Source: Membranipora membranacea (lineage: Eukaryota; Bryozoa; Gymnolaemata; Cheilostomatida; Membraniporidae). From it: 64,000 nucleotides of DNA. Positions within the stretch are counted from its first letter, which is position 1. Every line of letters starts with the position of its first letter. Shown here one piece after another: positions 24,535 through 34,762 of the stretch. The stretch lies in assembly GCA_914767715.1 (NCBI GenBank), contig OU612069.1, forward strand, positions 27,649,387 through 27,713,386. The letters run 5' to 3'. The position numbers and the translations under genes are program-made. The notes beneath the pieces are model-generated. The model was not told the origin of the DNA. It searched no databases and saw nothing but the letters and a program-made list of their open reading frames with translations.

Positions 24535-25346
24535 GCAAGTTTTAAACAATGATCACTGTATCGGATCGAGAAGTTTGGCAACGAATCATTTTATTTATTG
24601 TACCCTGAAACATAGGTAAATACAGCAATCAAAGAAAGTACTTAAAAATTGACAAAATAAAAGCCACAAAAAATGCCATGGATAAAATTCTCTGAATTAA
24701 ATAACAATTTAACCAACCAATTAGGCAAAAAATACTTCACAAAAATTGTAGCCTCTAGCAGCATTAATTAACCTATGATAGAAGGGGTGATAATTACACT
24801 GTTATGGTACAAATATTACTTAATTAATTCTTAAAACTTAATTCAACTTACAAATGGTGACTGGTTAGGTCACTTCTCGATCTAATAAGTGTGTCAGGCA
24901 TACATACTAGTTGATCCATCAGGTTTCTACAGTGAAAAGTAACGTAAAAGAAGTAAAGAAAATTGTCACAATTAATTTCAGTCGCCTTTTCTTACAAAAC
25001 TGATTACAATAATACATAGGTAATAATAGTAAAACAAGTATAATAAAACATTAAACTTACATGTCCTCTTGAAAAGTCAGTACACCGGATATAATATATA
25101 CTACATCTCCCACGTAAGTCAGTATTGTAGTGAAGATGGATTGATAGCCGATAAACTTTGTAAATAAAACTCTGGGTACATTTTTCTGATTAAGTGTGCA
25201 GAGAGTAAAATAACGAGAGAGAAAATGCGTCCTGCTTCGACTTGCTTCTCTAAGGTAATGACAATATGACTTAGGTAATGATAATATGAATTCTGCAGTA
25301 ATCTGAGTGAGGTCACAACAAATTTGGCCTCATGGTTTTGCTGGCA

Positions 25347-25368
25347 GACCTGACCTGACCTGACCTGA
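25347..25368. repeat. (GACCT)4 microsatellite
   Basis: Four tandem GACCT units inside an intron. Confidence 0.9.
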
Positions 25369-25757
25369 TGCCACAAATTTAAACAATTTGTCAAATTTTT
25401 AATTAATACTGACAAGCCACTTGACAATTTACGCCAGCAGGTTGCTGCATAACCACACAGGAGATAATAATAATTCGATAATTCATGAGTAGGCTAATTA
25501 AATTTGCAGTTCAAGAAAACATCCCAATACAATCACATTGTTTCCATCTTTGCACGAGGAATATATATTAACATGAGTATGTAAAATGCTGCCACTATTC
25601 AGAAACATGTTGGAGAAGATAAAATAAAAGCAGCCAGGTTGACTGTAAAATATGCTGCCAACTGTCATTTTTCAATAAAGTTACTGAAGCTTGCTTTAGA
25701 TATATTAATATAATACATTTTTCCATGCCAAACAAGTTAAGTTATATGTTTTTACAG

Positions 25758-28700
25758 ATCAAAAACACAGCCAGAGGGCAGGCCAATCTGAAGGCAGACG
25801 ATGTCTACAGGTTGGCCAAGGGAAAGTCAAAGGGTATGACGGCATCTGCAAATAAGAGATCGGCCTGTAGACAGGTCATATACAGAATAAGGAAGGACTT
25901 TCCGGCTCCACAGGATTTGGGCTTTGATGTGAGTGCTATATTATCTGAAACTAGGGAAACTAGGATGACCAATCTGACTCAGCCTTTTGGGTTGACTATA
26001 CAAGTAATCCAATCATCATATGAGTAGTCTAGCTGTCCTCATGAGTATACATGTTGTACAGTAGACAACCATAAGTAGAGTCTCTTTCCCAATCTCACTT
26101 CTTTTGTTTTGCTTTTTGTTTTCCTTTTTATTGTAGCGTCCTTCTTATTGTTTTTTGGCTTCATTTCTTACTTACGTGATACTTGGAGAGTAATCACTTC
26201 TTCTGGTGAAGGTTCCAGCGAGGTTTTAGGCTCGTACATAGGTTATCAGTCTGTGTCATAAATCGCATTACCACATTTTCACCATCCGCTGGAACCTTAA
26301 CCTGCAGCAGGAGGATCTACAAGTATCAAAGAGTCATAACAAAGATTATTCTACAATTTACCATTGGATCCATAAAATATAATAATAATATTTTATTATG
26401 TGAATGTAGTTGGTACAAAGGTATAATATGAATCCTCAGTACGAAATATTATTGTAGTCTGTACTATTCGTTTGCTGCTATGTGACTGACTGGTTTCCTG
26501 AGTCATGCTATTTATACCTTATCCCAACTAAATGTAAAATAAGAGTTGCCTTCTCTTTATGTGAGGTAAAGTAACTCTGAAGTAATATATGATGGCTACT
26601 AGAGTTTTGCTAATATTGAATATAACATGAGAATCCACGCAATCGATATCAAAATTTAAGTGGGAAGCATCGTCCATACAGGAGTTTGTAAACTTAGCCA
26701 CAAACATTAAGATCAACTACTACAATAATCACGTATCTGGAGTATAGATTTTAGATTCTAGACTCTTAGATGTTTGATTGTTGGTGTTCTGCGATACATT
26801 GCAAAACTATGTTATGGCAGCTGAGACTTGATGCTACCTGCATATGTTTTCAGCTAGAAGACCAATTAGATGAGGAGAGTCTCAAAAATCTTATATTCAA
26901 AGATATTCGTGTAGATGAGGCCAGACACACCCTGATCACTACTGCTGAGCAGTTGAAGATACTGCAGACAAGGCGCCAATGGTAATGTGAACTTCTTTCA
27001 CTTTAACAGTCACTGTCAGTGCAGTAATAGTTGTACATGCGTAAATTCTAGTAGCTGCCAGAGAACATTGTTATAAGTCTGCTCCTTCCCCTCCAAACCA
27101 TTTCGTTAAAACCCAGCTATGTCCTTTGTGCTCCAAACACAGTTTACTCAAGGCACTTCACTTGCCATTGCCAAAGGTACTCTTCATTAAAATTCATGTT
27201 ACGATAACATATTACATGCTATATAATGTGCTATATCATGCGGAATTTGGTAGATGATTTGGACATGATTTATAAAGTATCTGGACATGGCATGGCGCTA
27301 ATCGTCATTGTTATGTTTTTCAGCCTATTTTAATTGAGAAAAATGTTCTCATTGTGCATTTCCTTATATACCATTTGATTTGTCAGGTTTTGTGATGGCA
27401 CATTCAAAGTTGTGGCAAAGCCCTTCACACAACTTTGGACCATAGACAAGGAGAGGCGACGCACAGGTACCCCTAGTGTATGTCGTCATGAGTCGGCGCC
27501 AGACAAAAGACTACGAACAGGTAAGTTAAGCAGACGACACCGAATATCACTCCAGTTATATGTGTGATCTATCAAGCCTAGAATTGAGCTGAGATTGATA
27601 GGGAGTAGGTTGCTTAATCAAATATGCTGCCATATTATGACATGGCTATCAGAGTGTTATCACTTCATACTATATCAACTTCGATGAATTTATTGACAGT
27701 ATACAAAAACTAGATCTAGAAGGTATGCAGTAGCATGTTGCTGGTAATTCTAGTCAGTGTCACGTTGATTGAGGTGATGATTCAACACTATACAATTTTA
27801 CAGATTCTTCAGTGTCTAACCAAAAAGTTGGGAGAGCTAAGAGTTGAACGAATAAATATGGATTTTGAGGCTGGTGAGTAAGCAACCATCATGTGACTGT
27901 TCTGCAACTATGACGAGCTTATATGCAACTGTAATGAAATGAACAAAAATCATGAAATAAAACACTGCACTGCACATAAAATCCTTGCAGGCTGCAATGA
28001 CTGATTGTTGAGCAAGGCCACCAAATCAGAGCACCAAATGCAAACGGTATTAGTTAGAAAGCATTATGGTTTCGAAATTTATGCATTTCAGCATATAGTA
28101 AAGTTAATAAATATTTCATCCTGATTGACAATACTGAATTAATTGCTAAGGTTCTCATTTATCTCCATCCATGGCATTTCAAATCCTAATCAAGTCACCT
28201 GATTTTATCAAAAAGTTCACCCTCCTTGGCGCTATGTACTTACATGAGAAAATAAATGGGGTGCCTTATTGCAGGATTATGGAGAGCAGTTAGAAACGTT
28301 TTTGGGAAGAAGGAGCTAAAGGCAGGATGTCACTTTCACTATCGGCAGCGAATAATAAAGAGAGTGAAACGAATTCCAGGTTAGTCTTGAACTGTCTTTT
28401 AAAGCCGTCAGGTACCGGTACATCCTACATTTACTGTCCATTAATGTTCATGCCAAGACATAAACATCACATCAGTTGCGGTTAAAGAGAAGAAATTAAT
28501 ATAAAACCTGTTGGATCTTGCAAATACAATTTTTTATGGCTTGACTGGTATTATAGGCTCATGAATTACCTCATCCTTGCATTACATTCTCACGATGCTA
28601 TTTTTGTGTTTAGGTTGATCACAGAATACAGAACACACGAGAAGACTTTTTGTACAGCTAGTCATAGGGTTAGCCTACTTCCTCCTAAGGTTATGTGGGA

Positions 28701-29813
28701 GGGGCTGGAGTGGCTGAAGTCCAACTCAAGCAGCCCGGTAGGAGATGAACTCCTGGAATTTTATGAGCATTATTGGATCGTGAGGTGGGGAGCGGAAGGG
28801 GTCTCTGTATATGGCAGAAAAATTAGAACAAATAATGTATAAGGTGAGTGTATAAGATAAAACGTTGAATGGGTGCCAAGTATTAATCCTACATGTTGCA
28901 GGTTGCAGGCTTGAATTGATACAACAGCGGTTGACAGAAATTATTTTTTAGCTTTGTTATGATCCCGAGTGGTAGACTTATTCTTCCGAAGCTGTTGTTC
29001 AATCCCCCTCAAAATATCCCATCATAACCCCCCCCCCCCTCCCCAGCTTACAATATGTTTTTTTAATATTTTCTTGCATCATATGATTAGTGAAACCATT
29101 AAAATACAATCACAGACCCAGGTTCTCCCAACCATAAATCTCCGGGAAGTTGCTAGATAGACCTCAACCAACAGTTACAACTACAAGTGCTTTGAACAAC
29201 TTAAAGTTCTTTGCTCACATTCAGTCTCCTCATCCTTTGTGAAGCTGAAGGCTCTACTTTTGAGTTGTGTATAAAAAACCCATACACATACTCTGAGTGT
29301 GTAGTAGCACGTTAAGAATTCAGATTTGATAGTGCTGTTGATGAGAAATGTCAAACTTGATTTTGAAAATCGATGTATGAAAAATAAGGGAGCACAACTC
29401 CTATAACTGAGTTCAACCAAATATAGGGACGAACTGAGAAAAGACGAACATGTGCAGGGACGAAACAAAAATGGGGACGAAACAATAGTGGGGACGAAAC
29501 GAATGGCATTCGTTTTCAGGTGGGGATCGCAAACGACTTATTTCAGTATGTGCATGTAAGTTATTGCTGACGTTGTCCGGTCGGAATAACAAAAGACTTA
29601 TTTAATTTACAGGGATGCGATGAGTCCATAGGACACCTAGAAGCCATAAAGAAGAACCACATACGTGATATGTACATATCTAACTACAGGACTACGGCGT
29701 GTGGGAGGCCAGGATCCCAGGTTAGATCTAACACTGAGCTTCTGTCAGATGAGGGTAAGGAGGCCATGGAGAGCAACGCTAAAAACTGGTGGCAGTTCTG
29801 GAAAAACAGCTAA
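25758..29813 (+). CDS. MULE-type transposase exons, 3' part of the OTU-FLYWCH gene
   Basis: Exons 25758-25928, 26854-26981, 27387-27520, 27804-27873, 28275-28379, 28625-28836 and 29613-29813 carry the MULE core in order. These are the linker ending DVYRLAKGKSKGM, then FCDGTFKVVAKPFTQLWTI (first Asp), YVVMSRRQTKDYEQ, ERINMDFEAG (second Asp), GCHFHYRQR (C-x2-H-x2-Q), LLPPKVMWEGLEW and RTNN. The last exon ends at TAA 29811-29813. Phases agree at the junctions except inside 27387-27520, where the DGTFK frame and the RRQTKDYEQ frame differ by one base. The expected 'NNxxE' third acidic residue is uncertain: after RTNN the frame meets TAA unless the donor AAT|GTATAAG is used. Seven introns are unusual for a transposon gene and suggest host-gene status, past or present. 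Whether protein is made is not known. Confidence 0.75.
29424..29502. repeat. degenerate GGGACGAAAC tandem repeat
   Basis: Four variants (AGGGACGAACTGAG, GGGACGAAACAAAA, GGGACGAAACAATA, GGGACGAAACGAAT) lie head to tail in the last intron of the MULE gene. Confidence 0.7.
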
Positions 29814-30639
29814 TAGCACTTATGAATGATATATTGGCATATATAGCATGCATAATAAGTGTGTTTACCTCAGATTGAGGTAAAGTGTAAACATTCTTGT
29901 TGTGGATATACTTAAGTGTAGAAATGATTGGCTGCTCATGCACCAGCACATATAAAGGGCGACTCCATAGCGACGTTATAGTCATGTTCAAGATCATGTA
30001 TCGCATGTCATGACATTGAACAGACATTACATTGCATCGACAATGGGTCACAGACAGTGCTTTCTAAGCCTGTAACTGGTCGTAGATTGAAGTTATATAC
30101 TAACAAGTTGCGAAGTTTTGGCTATTTTATCAGTGGGACTGTAAATCCAATTGCATGTTTAACTCAACATTTTTTACTACTCGACAGAAGAGTGCTAATA
30201 AATTATTCCTCAATAGTCACATTATTGTAGTCATTTGCCATAATCAGAAGACTTCTAGATGGGAATAAGTTTAGCCTACAGTTTTTAATAAGTTAGCCTC
30301 ATCATTGAAATCATTTAAAGTTCGCAGTAAAAAATAAGACCTCAATTCACGCAGCACTGGTAGCAATGAACTCCCTCTCCTACATTGCTGGTAGGCTATG
30401 CATGTTACTTGCTGCAGTAAACCCTATACTCTTATCAGTTATATTTATATTCGCCATGACAGCATGGAGTTAGGAAACATGTTCGGTCCAACTACTCACA
30501 AGTCCTGACATTAGAAGCAGATCGCTTACCAGAAAACATGTTGACTTCTGAATAAGTTCACATCATGATCAATGCTTATCACTTCATTTGGTTCCAGGGC
30601 GTACCTGTACATTACATCACAATCCCATATAACCTACCT
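29814..30639. other. intergenic, between MULE gene 3' end and DDX11 fragment
   Basis: No exon supported. The DDX11 exons carrying helicase motifs V and VI, expected here on the minus strand after 30640, are absent. Confidence 0.5.
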
Positions 30640-33563
30640 TTTTACGACTATTGATAGTCTGATAAGCTCCACTCTTATTGAGATGATTCATAACCACAGC
30701 CTCATATTGGTAAGAAGTCAGGAAACAGACCACACCCCTGGTACACACTCGCATATCTCAATCAGAACAGTACTGAGAGACTCCAGCTGTAATTATGATA
30801 AGTAGATAGGAGTTGTTTTCCCATGGACACCGGAAAGGCAACTCCTCTTTTGTGTGCTTACAAAGAGAATAATACACTGGACCGGCACAATCTAACCCAG
30901 ATGCTTACCAGTATTGGCCATTACCAAACATGAGTTATGGCAGTGGTTGGTCTTATACTCAGTTCCATCAACGGCATGATCTTTAGTTTAATGACTGCCA
31001 TGTTACTCCTTGCTTACAGCTAGTACGTTCAAGTTTACAACAATTATGTGTTGTATCAGATGATGGTTTTCTGTATCAGAGGATGGTTTCCGTATCAGAG
31101 TTTGGTTACTCGGTAGATTTCTAGACTGATAAGTAAAGTCTAGTTTTCTCCCCTTACTATCATGTGATAGAGCTATGGGCAGCAGATTCTTCTTAGGGAT
31201 CACATGACCTGAGAAAAAGAGAATAAATATAAGTGCTGTGCAGGTGTTTTTTACTATTTATTGAGGCAGTAGCAGACTGAACTTACATTGTAATGCAAAA
31301 CAAGAGGGGCTTAAATCCTTGTCAACCAAAATAATATTCATCTCAGACAATCACGTTTCACTGGTCTACACGCTAAACTAAGATGGTATTTGAATACCGC
31401 ATGGTCAATCAGTTTTGTACTGGCTGCATTTTACAGTACATTGAGGAGCTAGCCATATTCTAGACTGTCTTGCCAAGCTTTGTTCTAATGCCCCTCCCAC
31501 GACAGAGCTTGTCAAGACAGGCTGGTCATATTCCAACATCACCTCTTGTAGCTTATAGACAATCACTATTCGCTGGTCCACATGCTCATTTAAAATTGGA
31601 TTTAAATATCACGTAACAGGACTGCAATCACTTCTGAACTGCTGCATTATAACAAGTAAATCAAGTGATGTATTTTTTAACACCACCTCCTGGGCGGAAG
31701 GGTGATTTTTTACCTAGTGCCCGGCACTCATAAATAACACACTTGCAGGCTATAAATCTCACTGCAGCTGAACTCTAGTATTTTATCTTCACTGACATCA
31801 CTAGCAGACATATGAAAGAGCTGATCCTTAAACTCTGACACCGGCTGCATGGTGCCCCCGGCTATTACAACCGCTCTACACTCCTGTACAATCCTAGAGA
31901 AGTATATCGTTGGGTCGAGCAGAAGGTATCGTATCGATGGCTCTGTACTGCTGTTATCTGAAACATTGTATACCATAGAAGAGTTCGGTGTTTGCAGTGT
32001 CAAGTTCCGCCATTTATAGCACATGTTTGAAATAGGGAAAGTTATTGCCAGCTAACATTTAGTCACCTTCTTACCTTTGCTAGATTGATTAAGTGCTAGC
32101 TAATATTATGTCACCCCGTATCTAGCCAAACCAATCACTAGCTAATATTCAAACCTCCAAGAAACTGAACTACCGAAAGGATACAACAAGAAAGCTTTCC
32201 CATTTCACTTTAGAATGGAAGTCTAGTACACCAAATCTAGCCTCGTCACGATGGTAAGAAAAAAAGTGACCATGCGACAAGGCTGCAGAAAAAATCACTA
32301 CAACATACAAAACATCATTGGTTCTAGCTTGAGTCCTCAAATTCTGCCGGGGTTGCTGGTACTGGAAGTACTGTTCTATTGTTTACCAGTCATCTGGTTG
32401 TGGTTGATAATGAAATACCACTACCAGCAACTCGAGTAGGGTTTGAATATAACATTGCTGCCTATGAACTTGCTCTAATATATACACCTTCTTATCTGAT
32501 TTAGAGACCAAGAAGTTACACACTCCCCTTGCCATCTGATAATCAATGATAGACTCATTTATCTCAACATGACTGCTGTTCAAGATTGGATATAGTTTGC
32601 CCGTATTTAGGGTTGCTCTGACTCTGATGGTAACTCCAAACACGGGCATTGGATAAAACTAGCTAGCGTTACAGGACGTTGGATGGCTAAGACTAACAGC
32701 TGTTCATCAAGCCAGCAGCTGCCTCAAAATTTTTATGTCTGTGTTTGAAGTTATATTATACAAAGAAAATTGTTTTTGCAAAGCACATGCAGGCAGATTT
32801 AGGTTTTAAATTAAGGTGGTGATTGCTTTCATATCCAAATCTGCATACAGTGTATTTAGATACCATTACTTATACACTATAGCTGACCTGACAAAAACTT
32901 GTCTGAGAAATATTTTTTGTCCCATCTTGGATTTATAAAGTTGATAGTACTAGTAGAGAAGTGTACATTTTGGGTGTAGGGAGACTCCCGGAATTCTAGG
33001 TTGTACACCGGCAAGACATGCAGTCAGGGAAACATTTGAAAAGTGAACCTAATATCTTAACCCAAACCACTTAATATCATTTTTGCCAGGTTTGCATGAT
33101 GGTAAAAGAATTATCTGCGTTGTGATGTCATAGTGTCTTGGAATTACGATACAAGAAACAAGCACTTCCGGGACACTGTGACAACATAATGCCGAGAATG
33201 AGAGTTACCTTCCCTCATGGAGGCACTTTTTCCACCATCAATAATTCATGCCAAGTTAAGCATGTAATTTATTTACCACGCAAATCTGACAAAACTTTAT
33301 CATAAGTAAATGCCTGGCTATAACATGCTTTGGTCTTCGAGAAGTCTGACATACACTCTAACAGTATTGTCAGGAGAACATATCAGATCTGTCACCTGTT
33401 GAAGCAGGTCTGTTGATGATTACTCAGCCGTCACTATCGCTGTTAGTGTGAGCTTGTAGGAGACTCTCTATAATATACAGAGGGGAGTTCATGTGCACCA
33501 CTGTATTCTCTCTACCCCCTGATGAATCCGCCACCGTCTTTTCAGATGGAGTAGAGGTGGAGC
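30640..33563 (-). pseudogene. DDX11: DDX11/CHL1 DNA helicase, broken internal fragment
   Basis: Four exons on the minus strand match a continuous internal part of the iron-sulfur DNA helicase DDX11 (sister-chromatid cohesion). They are 33563-33396 (SPLYIIESLLQAHTNSDSDG), 31957-31763 (QECRAVVIAGGTMQPVSEFK, the family's hallmark), 31208-31110 (HVIPKKNLLPIA, LDFTYQSRNLP) and 30786-30640 (LIEICECVPG, VCFLTSYQYEAVV). Lesions: a TGA at 33426-33424 where the human protein has Arg, and a one-base deletion in a G run (CCCC at 30735-30738 on the plus strand) that breaks the expected PGGVVCF. The third and fourth exons do not join in phase. ATPase motifs upstream and motifs V-VI downstream are missing from the window. 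Best read as a pseudogene from a partial duplication; assembly error could explain only part of it. Confidence 0.85.
31463..31522. repeat. 60-bp palindromic element, CTGTCTTGMCAAGC family
   Basis: AGACTGTCTTGCCAAGCTTT faces AGCTTGTCAAGACAGGCT across a spacer of about 20 bases, in an intron of the DDX11 fragment. Relatives: 35681-35747 and half sites near 10692 and 22845. Confidence 0.7.
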
Positions 33564-33721
33564 CTAAAATAAAATGAGACAATGATATTAGATTAGAGAG
33601 TACCTAGACAAAGTTTGGTCCGTTTGCCTGCATTCAGAGTTTCTCCCGATAAGATTATACTTGATCTAGAGAGTAACAGGCCTAACAGTAATAGGTGGTG
33701 TGGTGATAAACTGGGTGGATG

Positions 33722-33815
33722 TAGCCCTGTTCACATGGCCCCGGGTATCGGTTTTTTTGGTTTTTGGTTACCAAAACAAAAAAAACCAAAACCCATGGCC
33801 GTGTGAACAGGGCTA
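33722..33815. mobile_element. 94-bp hairpin TIR element with 9-bp target duplication
   Basis: The left end is TAGCCCTGTTCACATGGCC. The right end reverse-complemented is TAGCCCTGTTCACACGGCC. Both flanks are GGGTGGATG (33713-33721 and 33816-33824). The core is an inverted GGTTTTTTTGG/CCAAAACAAA stretch, so almost the whole element can fold on itself. A 9-bp duplication is typical of Mutator-like elements; assignment to that group is inference. Confidence 0.85.
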
Positions 33816-33824
33816 GGGTGGATG

Positions 33825-34629
33825 TAGTGGGGATTATAGGCTCATGGTTTTGATTTGTGGTATTTGCTCTGTGGGGATTTGTTAATAGCACTTATCCGCA
33901 GTATACGGTAGGAATTAGAGTAGGTTTAGTCCAGCTTACTTGCATGCGGGATTGCTTCCCCCTACTGATCAGCCGCCTTGTAAGTGGAAGGGGAGCACAA
34001 AAGAATTTGTAGGATGGAACTTGATTGAGGCATGAGTTGTGGTACGTTTTGCCTTTGATGTTTTCCTCCATCATATTATTCGCAGCTCATCTTTATTATA
34101 GCTAACTAACTAATGATAGTAAACTATCAGTAACGAATTGTGAATATCCAAGAATGAGGGAACAAACTCAGGGAAAGATAGATCCAAAGTTTTCGTTATT
34201 TTTAGTCCATATTATTGTAGTCCATATATGTTACTAGAGCAGAGTGAATATTTCTATCTCTATATTGCCTACACTAGATATTATAAAACATGGGAAGTAA
34301 AGTGTGCAGATATCTACTAAGTTGTATTTACTGACATCAATGATACACCTTCGGTTGTGATGACCTATCGTAAATATATTAATCATGTGTCACTCCTAGA
34401 GGTACGCAATTTAAATGTCCTAGGTTTAGGGGAACCTGTTCAATGAATTCCCTCTCTGTGAGGGAGAGTTTGGCTTTGTTACACCAAAAGACTTGATGCG
34501 TCAAAATTTTACTTAGAATATTGAAGTCATCCAAAAGGTGTCAGAAATATTTGTTATTTTCCTCACTCAAGCATGACTGAATTGATTGGTAATTCATAAC
34601 TTTATGGATATTTATGAATAATTTATTAG
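33825..34629. other. no supported gene
   Basis: AT-rich sequence with scattered short open frames. None carries a recognisable domain or matching splice sites. Confidence 0.4.
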
Positions 34630-34762
34630 GTGTTGTTGAACCCACAAACGTCGCAAATGTCGCAACTCAACAGAAATGCCGAGTTGTCTTCTCATTTGAT
34701 GCAAATTGATGATGATGATTTGTTGCAAGAAGTAGATAGGAGCATAGGATTTTCGAAACTCG
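34630..34762 (+). CDS. orphan exon, product unknown
   Basis: TTTATTAG|G to CTCG|GTGAGG bounds 133 bases encoding VLLNPQTSQMSQLNRNAELS, then an acidic MQIDDDDLLQEVDRSIGF. Good splice sites, Gln/Ser-rich then acidic composition, and an open frame support a real exon. I do not recognise the protein and see no partner exon nearby. Confidence 0.4.

Noticed and set aside
30806-30846. Small hairpin AGGAGTTG...CAACTCCT as a regulatory element, with a similar one near 13143-13178
   Set aside because: Too short and too common a structure to interpret without more copies.
33424-33426. TGA in the DDX11 fragment as selenocysteine
   Set aside because: The matching human residue is Arg, not Cys, and the locus has other lesions; a CGA to TGA change is simpler.
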